The notes under the pieces: model-generated
What the model was told of the DNA's origin: nothing
What the model saw: only the letters and a program-made list of their open reading frames with translations
Databases searched by the model: none
Translations under genes and position numbers: made by a program
In this document: in pieces, positions 7,258-15,202 of the stretch
Numbering within the stretch: position 1 is the first letter of the stretch
How the letters are laid out: each line of letters begins with the position of its first letter
Source of the DNA: UMGS1883 sp045636425
GTDB taxonomy: Bacteria > Bacillota > Clostridia > UMGS1883
Assembly (NCBI GenBank): GCA_045636425.1
Contig: JAZTXM010000019.1
Coordinates: forward strand, 1 to 64,000
Length of the DNA stretch: 64,000 nucleotides
Direction of reading: 5' to 3'

Positions 7258-8637
7258 ATGAAAAAGCACACGGTGGATATGACGAAGGGCAGTATATTGA
7301 GGCATATAATTGCTTTTGCAATACCTGTTATGATTGCAGGTGTTTTGCAAACGCTTTATAATGCCGCAGATACGGTTGTGGTAGGAAAATTTGCAGGTAA
7401 AGAAGCGCTGGCGGCAGTTGGCTCTACATCTTCTGCGATTAATCTGCTTCTGGGCGTTTTTATAGGGCTTTCCTCGGCTACCAATGTTATTGTTGCCCGA
7501 AAGTTCGGAGCAGGAAATAAAAGCGGCGTTTCAAAAGCAGTGCATACAGCCATAGCAGTGTGTATAACAGGCGGTGTTTTTCTTGCGGTTATGGGAATCG
7601 TTTTTTGTAAGAAACTTCTTATTTTAATGGGGTCTCCCGAAGACGTTATAGACCTTTCCACACTCTATATGCGAATCTATTTTGCAGGAATCCCGGTGGT
7701 GCTTCTCTATAACTTCGGAAGTGCTATTATGCGTGCCGTAGGTGATGCGAAAAGACCTACATATTATCTTATGGGAGCAGGCCTTATCAATGTAACGCTC
7801 AATCTTCTGTTTGTAATCGTGTTTGATATGAGTGTTGCAGGCGTTGCTTTGGCAACCATTATAGCACAGGCAGTGTCCGCACTTTTGGTTCTTCGCAGCT
7901 TAGTAAAAACCGAGGAATGCTTTAAGCTTGATATAAAGAAAATTAAAATTCACAAAGATGAACTGCGTGAAATGATTCTTCTGGGTGTTCCGGCAGGTAT
8001 TCAGGGAGCGATGTTCTCGCTTTCAAATGTTATTATTCAGTCCTCGATCAACAGTTGCGGAAGCACGGTAATAGCAGGAAACAGTGCTGCCTCCAGCTTA
8101 GAGGGTATTGTATATATTGCCATGAACGCATTCTTCCATGCAACCTTGACCTTTACGGGGCAAAATTTAGGTGCACACCAATTTAAACGTATGCGTAAGG
8201 GGTTTTGGACCAGCTTCTGCGTATCGCTGATTTTCGGCTTGACGGTATCACAACTTATTCTTTGGCTTTCCCCACTTCTTCTTAGGATGTATACAGATTC
8301 CGATACTGTAATTGCAGTAGGTGTTGACAGGATGAGTGTTATTTGTGCCACTTATTTTCTTTGCGGACTTATGGAGGTTGCAACAGGGGCACTCCGCGGT
8401 CTCGGCGTCGCAAATCGTGCCATGTTTACAAGTCTTGTCGGAGTGTGCGGCGTAAGACTTCTCATGACATATCTGGGTGCACCATATAAAGAATCATCAG
8501 ATCTTAAGTTTTTGTTCTATTCATATCCGATATCATGGGTTATTACAGGCGGCGTTCTGATGATATTCTTCTTTACAATTGTTAAAAGCCGTGAGAAAAA
8601 ATGGCAGGAACATCTACAAAACAGCAAGCCGTTGTAA
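7258..8637 (+). CDS. MATE-family multidrug/cation antiporter
   Basis: This inner-membrane transporter of 459 residues has about twelve hydrophobic segments. The MATE N-terminal pattern is clear (GSILRHIIAFAIPVMIAGVLQ, then LYNAADTVVVGKFAGKEALAAVG), and the second half repeats it. MATE proteins export drugs or metabolites in exchange for Na+ or H+. The start at 7258 is used because the frame upstream to 7231 lacks a ribosome site and the MKKHTVDMTKG beginning is the family norm. It is divergent from spoIIE and seems to be a single-gene unit. The substrate cannot be predicted. Confidence 0.9.
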   Translation: MKKHTVDMTKGSILRHIIAFAIPVMIAGVLQTLYNAADTVVVGKFAGKEALAAVGSTSSAINLLLGVFIGLSSATNVIVARKFGAGNKSGVSKAVHTAIAVCITGGVFLAVMGIVFCKKLLILMGSPEDVIDLSTLYMRIYFAGIPVVLLYNFGSAIMRAVGDAKRPTYYLMGAGLINVTLNLLFVIVFDMSVAGVALATIIAQAVSALLVLRSLVKTEECFKLDIKKIKIHKDELREMILLGVPAGIQGAMFSLSNVIIQSSINSCGSTVIAGNSAASSLEGIVYIAMNAFFHATLTFTGQNLGAHQFKRMRKGFWTSFCVSLIFGLTVSQLILWLSPLLLRMYTDSDTVIAVGVDRMSVICATYFLCGLMEVATGALRGLGVANRAMFTSLVGVCGVRLLMTYLGAPYKESSDLKFLFYSYPISWVITGGVLMIFFFTIVKSREKKWQEHLQNSKPL

Positions 8638-8659
8638 GACATATATTTGGGGATTTACG

Positions 8660-8688
8660 TTGACAAAGTATTGCATTAATTGTATAAT
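8660..8688 (+). promoter_or_regulatory. Promoter of the glycerophosphodiesterase gene
   Basis: TTGACA (8660-8665) and TATAAT (8683-8688) are separated by exactly 17 bp, a consensus sigma-A promoter. Transcription should start near 8695, only about 15 nt before the leader hairpin. Confidence 0.85.
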
Positions 8689-8709
8689 TAAACAGATGTA
8701 TAGCACTGG

Positions 8710-8750
8710 AGACACATCAAACCCTTTGTTTGATGTGTCTGAATTTTTTT
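8710..8750 (+). terminator. Terminator-like hairpin in the leader of the glycerophosphodiesterase gene
   Basis: A perfect 12-bp stem (8710-8721 with 8729-8740, 7-nt loop) is followed by GAA and seven T. It lies between the promoter and the AGGAGG ribosome site (8751-8756), so a transcript from the promoter would meet it almost at once. It looks like an attenuator rather than the end of the MATE transcript, although read-through from the MATE gene would also meet it. Confidence 0.65.
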
Positions 8751-8768
8751 AGGAGGCACATAAAGGTT

Positions 8769-9512
8769 ATGAACACTATCAAGTTTGACAAGAAAAACGT
8801 AAAGGTTATTGCACATCGCGGGCTTAGCGGAATTGAGACGGAAAATACAAATTCCGCCTTTGTAGCTGCGGGAAACAGAAGCTATTATGGAATAGAAACC
8901 GATATTCACGTTACACCCGATGAAAAGTTTATAGTAATTCATGACGAGCTTACCGTAAGAGTGTCTGACACAGTTGTAAACGTAGAGAAAACACCCTACG
9001 ACGAGCTTAGAAAAATCCGCCTTAACAATATCTGCAAATATGACGAGGAAGGACTTTGCAAAAATGATGTAAGGGGAGATATCATTCTTCCTAATCTTGC
9101 CGAGTATGTGGGTATTTGCAGAAAATATGAAAAAAAGTGTATCTTGGAGCTTAAACGCCGTTTTGAAACAAAGCATATTAAGAAGGTTATCGAGGAGCTT
9201 AAGGCTCTTAACTATCTTGAAAATGTAGTGTTTATTTCCTTTGATTTTGATAACCTTGTTGACCTTCGTGCTCTTTTGCCCGAGGCAGAAATTCAGTACC
9301 TTGTATATGAGTATGATGCTGACGTGCGTGAAAAGCTCAATAAATATAATTTTGAGCTTGATATTAAGCACACGGGACTTACCCCCGAAATTATCAGCGA
9401 GGTACATTCCGACGGACATAAGGTAAACTGCTGGACGGTTGACAAGAAAGAGGACGGAGAAAGACTTGCAAATTGGGGGGTAGATTACATAACTACAAAT
9501 ATAATGGAATAA
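8769..9512 (+). CDS. Glycerophosphodiester phosphodiesterase
   Basis: The product has 247 residues from the ATG at 8769, which has AGGAGG at 8751-8756. It hydrolyses glycerophosphodiesters to glycerol-3-phosphate and an alcohol. The GDPD signature is complete: IAHRGLSG with ENTNSAF, then YYGIETDIHVTPDEKFIVIHDE, LELK in the middle and NCWTVDKKEDGERLANWGVDYITTN at the end. There is no signal peptide, so it should act in the cytoplasm on imported or recycled head groups. It is a single-gene unit with its own promoter, leader hairpin and terminator. Confidence 0.92.
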   Translation: MNTIKFDKKNVKVIAHRGLSGIETENTNSAFVAAGNRSYYGIETDIHVTPDEKFIVIHDELTVRVSDTVVNVEKTPYDELRKIRLNNICKYDEEGLCKNDVRGDIILPNLAEYVGICRKYEKKCILELKRRFETKHIKKVIEELKALNYLENVVFISFDFDNLVDLRALLPEAEIQYLVYEYDADVREKLNKYNFELDIKHTGLTPEIISEVHSDGHKVNCWTVDKKEDGERLANWGVDYITTNIME

Positions 9513-9590
9513 TATAATTTTATTTGTATTTGATTATATGAGTTATTAGTATTATAATAGCCATATAAAAGGTAAAAAATAGCATTTTGA

Positions 9591-9650
9591 AAATAGGTTT
9601 TCTTTTTTGTACACTTTGGTGTATTAAAAAGAAAACCTATTTATTTTTTT
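9591..9650 (+). terminator. Terminator after the glycerophosphodiesterase gene
   Basis: A 17-bp perfect stem (9591-9607 with 9626-9642), extended by GTACAC/GTGTAT pairing in the loop region, is followed by ATTTTTTT. Confidence 0.9.
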
Positions 9651-9682
9651 CTCAAATTTTGGTGAAATTTATAAACAACGTA

Positions 9683-9711
9683 TTGAAAATCGAATTTTTT
9701 TGAGGTATAAT
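9683..9711 (+). promoter_or_regulatory. Promoter of the decarboxylase operon
   Basis: TTGAAA (9683-9688) and TATAAT (9706-9711) are separated by 17 bp, with the start codon 54 bp downstream of the -10. A second TATAAT-like sequence at 9715-9720 lacks a matching -35. Confidence 0.75.
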
Positions 9712-9765
9712 GTGTTATAATGGGAAGAATTTGTTAAAGTTCTAAAACAGGTAGGAGGTACAATC

Positions 9766-11244
9766 ATGAGTTCAATGGAAAAAGTGTCCGACCTTCTTGC
9801 CAAAAAGGCTGAAATCGCTCTTGGCGGCGGCAAGGAAAAACAGGACAAACAGCGTAGCGGCGGCTCTATGACAGCAAGAGAGCGTATAGATGCACTTCTT
9901 GATGAGGGCAGCTTTGTGGAAATCGGTGCATTTGTTTCCGCACGTAATGAGGAAACAGCGGCAGACGGCGTTATTACCGGTTACGGCAGCATCGATTCAA
10001 GACTGGTGTACGTTTATTCTCAGGACGTAACCGTTTTGGGCGGCAGTATGGGAGAGATGTATGCCAACAAAATTAATAAAATCGTTGATATGGCGGCAAA
10101 GATGGGTGCCCCCGTTATCGGAATGCTTGACTCCAACGGAGTAAGGCTTTCGGACGGTCCCAGAGTACAGCGTGCAATGGGCAGAGTGCTCAGTGCATTT
10201 GCAAACATCAGCGGTGTGGTTCCCAACATCAGCATTGTGTTTGGCAACTGTGCAGGCGGCAGTGCAATTGCGGCGGCAATGAGCGATTTTGTTATCATGA
10301 ACGAAAAGTCGGGAAAAATGTTTGTAACAGGCCCAGACATTATTGAAGCAACAGAGGGCAAGGCTCCCGAAGTTGATGCAAAGGGCAGTGTGAATAAAAA
10401 CGGCAACGCACATTTCATAGGTGAAGATGATGAAAGCTGCATTGAGATTGCAAAGCTTCTCCTTTCATACATTCCTTCAAATAACCTTTCCGATGCGTTC
10501 CAGTTTGAAACGATGGACGATCTTAACCGTCCCTGCGAAATTCTCAATGATATTGATTCAATCGAGGATGCAAGGATTGTTATTGCAGAAATTGCCGATG
10601 ACAAAGCTTTCTTTGAAGTTCAGGCAGATTATGCAGATGAGGCATCAATCGGATTTATCCGCATTAACGGCAGTGTAGTGGGCGTTCTTGCCACAAGCGG
10701 TGACGAAATTTCAAGCCGTGCCGCACAGAAAATGGAAAGATTTGTACGCTTCTGCGACTGCTACAATACACCTATTCTTACAATTACGGACGTTTCGGGC
10801 TTCAAGGCAAGTGCGAGCGAAGAAGCATGGGGTCTTGCAAGAAAGAGTGCAGAGCTTATGTTCGCCTTTGTTGAGGCTACCGTTCCAAAGGTTAACCTTA
10901 TCACCAAGAAGGCATACGGCACTGCATACACCCTTATGAATTCAAAGCAGGGCGGTGCAGACCTTATCTTTGCCTATCCTACAGCCCAAATGGCACCCCT
11001 TCCTCCTGCGGCAGGTGTAGGTATGCTTTACAGTGAAAGACTTAAAGCAGGGGAAATGCGTGAAGCTCTTGAAAAAGAATATATTGAAACAGAAGCATCA
11101 ATCTACAATGCGGCTCGTCTTGGCTGTGTTGATGATATAATTGTTCCCTCGGAAACAAGGGCAAGGATTGTTGCAGCATTTGAAATGCTTAGAAGTAAGA
11201 GAGCAGGCTCAATTACACGTAAGCATGACAATATGCCGCTGTAA
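9766..11244 (+). CDS. Carboxyltransferase subunit (12S / MmdA-type) of a biotin-dependent acyl-CoA decarboxylase
   Basis: The 492-residue protein belongs to the acyl-CoA carboxyltransferase family (crotonase fold, two homologous halves). Family members move a carboxyl group between an acyl-CoA, typically methylmalonyl-CoA or propionyl-CoA, and carboxybiotin. The N-terminal half shows MTARERIDALLDEGSFVE and an oxyanion region NCAGGSAIAAAMSDFVIM. The C-terminal half shows ITDVSGFKASASEEAWGLARKSA-type sequence and KKAYGTAYTLM. It is the first gene of the operon and has a GGAGGT ribosome site. It is somewhat shorter than typical MmdA (about 510). The acyl-CoA substrate is inferred, not shown. Confidence 0.88.
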   Translation: MSSMEKVSDLLAKKAEIALGGGKEKQDKQRSGGSMTARERIDALLDEGSFVEIGAFVSARNEETAADGVITGYGSIDSRLVYVYSQDVTVLGGSMGEMYANKINKIVDMAAKMGAPVIGMLDSNGVRLSDGPRVQRAMGRVLSAFANISGVVPNISIVFGNCAGGSAIAAAMSDFVIMNEKSGKMFVTGPDIIEATEGKAPEVDAKGSVNKNGNAHFIGEDDESCIEIAKLLLSYIPSNNLSDAFQFETMDDLNRPCEILNDIDSIEDARIVIAEIADDKAFFEVQADYADEASIGFIRINGSVVGVLATSGDEISSRAAQKMERFVRFCDCYNTPILTITDVSGFKASASEEAWGLARKSAELMFAFVEATVPKVNLITKKAYGTAYTLMNSKQGGADLIFAYPTAQMAPLPPAAGVGMLYSERLKAGEMREALEKEYIETEASIYNAARLGCVDDIIVPSETRARIVAAFEMLRSKRAGSITRKHDNMPL

Positions 11245-11264
11245 GCCAAAGGAGGTAGTTAACT

Positions 11265-11639
11265 ATGGACATAAATACAGTGTGGAGTGCATCAGACCTG
11301 ATAAAGACGGGTCTTGCATATACAGTTATGGGTATTCTTGTTGTCTTTATGATTCTCATAATCATAATGTTTGCCATTAAAGCAATGGCTCTTGTGAGCG
11401 GCAACAATAAAAAGCAGAATATAAGTGAATCAAAAAAAGCTGAAGCAGCTTCTGCGCCTGCAGCAGCAGCTGCTGTAAAAAAGGATAATGACGATGAAAT
11501 CATAGCCGTAATTACTGCGGCAATCGCTTCAATGCTCGGAGAGAGCGTAACGGGATTTCGTGTTCGTTCATATCGCAAAGTGCAGGGCGACGAGTGGAAT
11601 AAGGCAGGTCGTCGTGAAATTCTTGATAACAGATTTTAA
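11265..11639 (+). CDS. OadG-family (gamma/delta) subunit of a sodium pump decarboxylase
   Basis: This small subunit of 124 residues has one N-terminal transmembrane helix (GLAYTVMGILVVFMILIIIM), an alanine-rich linker and a charged C-terminal part (FRVRSYRKVQGDEWNKAGRRE). That is the layout of OadG/MmdD, which anchors the peripheral carboxyltransferase to the membrane pump. AAAGGAGG precedes the ATG, 20 bp after the 12S-like gene. Its position between the carboxyltransferase and the biotin carrier genes matches methylmalonyl-CoA decarboxylase operons. Confidence 0.85.
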   Translation: MDINTVWSASDLIKTGLAYTVMGILVVFMILIIIMFAIKAMALVSGNNKKQNISESKKAEAASAPAAAAAVKKDNDDEIIAVITAAIASMLGESVTGFRVRSYRKVQGDEWNKAGRREILDNRF

Positions 11640-11666
11640 GCCTTTCGGCTAAGGAGGAAAATAATC

Positions 11667-12047
11667 ATGAGAAAATTTATTGTAAATGTAAATGGTAATT
11701 CATATGAGGTTGAGGTTGAAGAAGTAAACGGTTCTTCAACACCTTCCGTATCAATCCCTGCTCCTGTAGCGGCAGCACCCGCAGCAGCGGCAGCACCTGC
11801 TCCCGCAGCAGCACCCAAGGTACAGGCTCCTGCAGGCGGTACATCCGTTAAGGCTCCCATGCCCGGAAACGTGCTCGATATCAAGGTTTCAAACGGTCAG
11901 GCGGTTAAAGAGGGCGACGTTTTGGTAGTGCTTGAAGCAATGAAAATGGAAAATGAGATTTTTGCTCCCTGTGACGGTACTGTAACGGTTGTTGCATCCA
12001 AAGGCTCAACAGTAAACACAGGCGATGTACTTGTATCTATTGCTTAA
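11667..12047 (+). CDS. Biotin carboxyl carrier protein of the decarboxylase
   Basis: The product has 126 residues: a short N-terminal beta domain, an Ala/Pro-rich flexible linker (about residues 28-58) and a C-terminal biotinyl domain. The biotinylation site is the lysine in EAMKMEN, within the standard VLVVLEAMKMENEIFAP context. The carrier swings carboxybiotin between the carboxyltransferases and the membrane pump. It has a strong AAGGAGG site and follows OadG by 27 bp. Confidence 0.93.
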   Translation: MRKFIVNVNGNSYEVEVEEVNGSSTPSVSIPAPVAAAPAAAAAPAPAAAPKVQAPAGGTSVKAPMPGNVLDIKVSNGQAVKEGDVLVVLEAMKMENEIFAPCDGTVTVVASKGSTVNTGDVLVSIA

Positions 12048-12067
12048 GAGAAATGGAGTGGTAGTAA

Positions 12068-13309
12068 ATGTTTGAAAAATTGACTACAGGCTTAGCTGAC
12101 TTCTTTGCAAGTACAGGTATTGCCGAAATGTTTGCAGACAGCGGAGTTATCTGGTGGAAAACCGTGCTCATGCTTGCAATTGCTTGTGTGCTTTTGTACC
12201 TTGCAATCGTTAAAAAGTTTGAGCCGCTTCTGCTTCTTCCCATCGCATTCGGTATGCTTTTGGCAAATCTTCCGTTAGGTCAGGTTATGCATCCCGAGCT
12301 TTTCACGGGAAAAGTTATAAATTATGGTGAAGTCCTGCAAAAGGGCGGACTGTTGGATATGCTTTACTTAGGCGTTAAGCTGGGAATTTATCCTCCCCTT
12401 ATCTTCCTTGGTATCGGTTGTATGACGGACTTTGCTCCCCTCATTTCCAATCCCAAGAGTATTCTTTTGGGTGCGGCGGCGCAGATTGGTGTGTTCATCA
12501 CATTCCTCGGTGCAATTTTGCTTGGTGCATTCGGAATCGGCGGCTTCGGCGGTGATGGTGCTACAGCACTTGATATCTTTAAAGAAGCAGGCTCTATCGG
12601 TATCATCGGCGGTGCCGACGGTCCCACTGCAATTTATGTTACAAAATCTCTCGCTCCGCACCTTCTCAGTGCGATAGCAGTTGCGGCATATTCATATATG
12701 GCATTGGTTCCCATTATCCAGCCCCCCATTATGAAGGCGCTTACCACAAAGAAAGAGCGAATGATTGTAATGGAAACCCTGAGACCTGTTTCTCAGCGTG
12801 AGAAGATTTTGTTCCCCATTATCGTTACATTGGTTGTGGCACTTCTCGTTCCCGATGCAACTGCTCTTGTGGGTATGCTCATGCTTGGTAACCTTATGAA
12901 GGAAAGCGGCGTCGTTGAAAGAATCACTAAGGCAGCACAAAACGAGCTTATGAATATTATCACAATATTCCTTGGCGTAACCGTTGGTGCTACAGCTACC
13001 GCCGATACATTCCTTACAGCTAAAACAATTCTCATTATCTGCCTCGGACTTTGTGCCTTTGCGGTAAGTACTGCGGGCGGCGTGCTCTTTGGTAAAATTA
13101 TGTGCAAGCTTTCGGGTGGTAAGATTAATCCCCTTATCGGAAGTGCAGGTGTTAGTGCAGTTCCCATGGCGGCACGTGTTTCTCAGGTAGTGGGACAGAA
13201 GGAAAACCCCTCAAACTTCCTGCTTATGCACGCTATGGGTCCCAACGTTGCAGGAGTAATAGGAAGTGCAGTTGCAGCAGGTGTCTTTCTTTCTCTATTT
13301 AACTTATAA
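12068..13309 (+). CDS. Sodium ion-translocating decarboxylase beta subunit (OadB/MmdB type)
   Basis: The 413-residue polytopic membrane protein decarboxylates carboxybiotin and couples this to Na+ export. Family hallmarks are visible: LGVKLGIYPPLIFLGIGCMTDF, GGADGPTAIYVT (with the conserved GGADGPT that carries an essential aspartate), and near the end ANVAG-like GPNVAGVIGSAVAAG. About ten hydrophobic segments are present. It follows the carrier gene by 20 bp and ends five bases before repeat copy B, which separates it from the 5S-like gene. Confidence 0.93.
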   Translation: MFEKLTTGLADFFASTGIAEMFADSGVIWWKTVLMLAIACVLLYLAIVKKFEPLLLLPIAFGMLLANLPLGQVMHPELFTGKVINYGEVLQKGGLLDMLYLGVKLGIYPPLIFLGIGCMTDFAPLISNPKSILLGAAAQIGVFITFLGAILLGAFGIGGFGGDGATALDIFKEAGSIGIIGGADGPTAIYVTKSLAPHLLSAIAVAAYSYMALVPIIQPPIMKALTTKKERMIVMETLRPVSQREKILFPIIVTLVVALLVPDATALVGMLMLGNLMKESGVVERITKAAQNELMNIITIFLGVTVGATATADTFLTAKTILIICLGLCAFAVSTAGGVLFGKIMCKLSGGKINPLIGSAGVSAVPMAARVSQVVGQKENPSNFLLMHAMGPNVAGVIGSAVAAGVFLSLFNL

Positions 13310-13313
13310 TCAC

Positions 13314-13540
13314 GGGTGTATAAAAATGCACAGACCACAAAAAGCATGTGCTTAGACATGTTGTAACCAAGTGAGTATAAGTACTGAATTATTTCATAGG
13401 TAACAATTCGTTTTTGACGAATTGTAGAGAGATATGCTTTTTGCTACGAACAAACTTCACCTCTCGCTGTATACACATACAGCTTCGGGCAAGCCCCTGC
13501 GGGGTTCAGTTTGTCCGTTCTGCACTGTTTTTCTACACCC
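13314..13540 (-). repeat. Structured dispersed element, copy B
   Basis: This full-length copy lies in reverse orientation between the OadB and 5S-like genes. The ends pair: GGGTGTA (13314-13320) with TACACCC (13534-13540). The conserved core is at 13437-13520 read on the minus strand, with the same outer stem and CCCGAAG and CGAGAGG motifs but different hairpin sequences (CCCC/GGGG and CTGTAT/ATACAG). CAAAAAGCAT (13338-13347) pairs with ATGCTTTTTG (13434-13443). A second hairpin CAATTCGT/ACGAATTG lies within. No promoter or terminator is evident here, so it may be transcribed (antisense) as part of the operon mRNA. Confidence 0.8.
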
Positions 13541-13575
13541 TAAACAACAATGAAATCTCAGAAAGGATAATTATC

Positions 13576-14982
13576 ATGGAAAATAAAAGACCGGTAAAAA
13601 TTACCGAAACAATTCTTCGTGACGCACATCAGTCGCTCATTGCTACCCGTATGACAACTGATGAAATGCTGGGTGCGGTAGAGCTTCTTGATAAGGTTGG
13701 CTTCAATGCTTTGGAAGCATGGGGCGGTGCTACCTTTGACAGCTGTCTTCGTTTCCTTAAGGAAGACCCCTGGGAAAGACTCAGAAAGATTAAAGACAAG
13801 GCAAAAAACACTCCCATTCAGATGCTTTTCCGCGGACAGAATATCTTAGGCTACCGTCATTACGGTGATGATGTTGTAAAGTATTTCGTACAGAAGTCTA
13901 TCGCAAACGGTATTGATATCATCAGAATTTTCGATGCTCTTAATGACGTGCGTAACCTTCGTACAGCAATCGAGGCAACAGTTAAGGAAGGCGGTCATGT
14001 TCAGGCGGCTATTTCCTTCACTCTCAGCCCCGTTCATACCAACGAAAACTTCATAAAGCTTGCTAAAGACCTTGAAAACATGGGTGCAAGCTCTATCTGT
14101 ATCAAAGATATGGCAGGTCTTCTTACTCCTTACAATGCATACGACCTTGTTAAAGGCATGAAGGAAGCGGTAAAGATTCCCATTGAGCTTCATACTCACT
14201 ACACAAGCGGTATCGCTTCAATGACATATCTTAAGGCAATCGAAGCAGGCGTTGATATTGTAGACTGTGCTATGAGCCCCCTTGCAATGGGAACAAGCCA
14301 GCCCGCAACCGAACCTATGGTTGCAACACTTCAGGGAACACAGTTTGATACAGGTCTTGACCTTAATCTTCTCAGTGAGATTGCAGATTACTTCAGACCT
14401 ATCCGTGAAAGATATATCGAAAACGGCACTCTTAATCCCAAGGCGCTTGCCGTTGACGTAAATACTCTTAAGTATCAGGTGCCGGGCGGTATGCTTTCAA
14501 ACCTTCTTTCACAGCTCAAACAGCTTGGAGCAGAGGATAAATTCCAGGAAGTATTAAAGGAAATCCCCCGCGTTCGTGAGGATGCAGGTTTCCCTCCGCT
14601 TGTAACTCCTACAAGTCAGATTGTTGGCTCTCAGGCAGTGTTTAACGTAGTTTTGGGCGAAAGATACAAGAACGTAACAAAGGAATTCCGCGGACTTGTT
14701 AAAGGTGAGTACGGCAGAACTCCTGTCGAAATCAGCGATGATTTTGCAAAGAAAATTCTCGGTGAAGAAAAGCGTATCACGTGCAGACCTGCCGATGAAA
14801 TCCCCGCAGAGCTTGATAAGTTCAGAGGAGAAATCAGCGAATTTATCGAGCAGGATGAGGACGTATTAAGCTACGCACTTTTCGGACCTGTTGCTACAAA
14901 GTTCTTTGAATTCCGCCAAGGACAGAAATACAAAATCGACCCCACATTAGGCGATAAAGAAACAAAGGTTCATCCTATGTGA
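13576..14982 (+). CDS. Oxaloacetate/pyruvate carboxyltransferase subunit (5S / OadA-type) without biotin domain
   Basis: From the ATG at 13576 (GAAAGG site) the product has 468 residues. The open frame reaches back to 13414 through repeat copy B, which is coincidental. This is the TIM-barrel carboxyltransferase that moves CO2 between oxaloacetate/pyruvate and biotin. It shows ITETILRDAHQSLIATRM, the conserved FRGQN and HTHYTSG metal-site motifs, and CIKDMAG with the carboxylatable lysine region. It ends where OadA alpha subunits would begin their linker and biotin domain, so it must use the separate carrier encoded upstream. Confidence 0.92.
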   Translation: MENKRPVKITETILRDAHQSLIATRMTTDEMLGAVELLDKVGFNALEAWGGATFDSCLRFLKEDPWERLRKIKDKAKNTPIQMLFRGQNILGYRHYGDDVVKYFVQKSIANGIDIIRIFDALNDVRNLRTAIEATVKEGGHVQAAISFTLSPVHTNENFIKLAKDLENMGASSICIKDMAGLLTPYNAYDLVKGMKEAVKIPIELHTHYTSGIASMTYLKAIEAGVDIVDCAMSPLAMGTSQPATEPMVATLQGTQFDTGLDLNLLSEIADYFRPIRERYIENGTLNPKALAVDVNTLKYQVPGGMLSNLLSQLKQLGAEDKFQEVLKEIPRVREDAGFPPLVTPTSQIVGSQAVFNVVLGERYKNVTKEFRGLVKGEYGRTPVEISDDFAKKILGEEKRITCRPADEIPAELDKFRGEISEFIEQDEDVLSYALFGPVATKFFEFRQGQKYKIDPTLGDKETKVHPM

Positions 14983-15006
14983 TGAGCCCGGGCTAATCAC
15001 ATAACA

Positions 15007-15046
15007 AAAAACACCGTTTTGATTTTCTGAAACGGTGTTTTGTTTT
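15007..15046 (+). terminator. Terminator of the decarboxylase operon
   Basis: AAAACACCGTTT and AAACGGTGTTTT (about 15007-15041) form a 12-bp stem followed by a T-rich tract. Confidence 0.85.
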
Positions 15047-15127
15047 AGACTCAGATTGAACGAAACGAAGAAAATTATAAAAATCAAAGAATGGTACTAT
15101 TTTGCACTTTTTTGAAGCAAAATTCGG

Positions 15128-15156
15128 TTGACACCGGTGGAAAAATAATGTAAAAT
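15128..15156 (+). promoter_or_regulatory. Promoter of the GH88 gene
   Basis: TTGACA (15128-15133) and TAAAAT (15151-15156) are separated by 17 bp. Confidence 0.8.
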
Positions 15157-15202
15157 GAACATATATTATTTTAAAAGCTTTAAAAGGAAAGGACTACTTG
15201 TA

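Noticed and set aside
13414..13575. N-terminal extension of the 5S-like carboxyltransferase
   Set aside because: The open frame runs through repeat copy B, encodes no conserved sequence, and the ATG at 13576 has a ribosome site and starts at the family-conserved residues.
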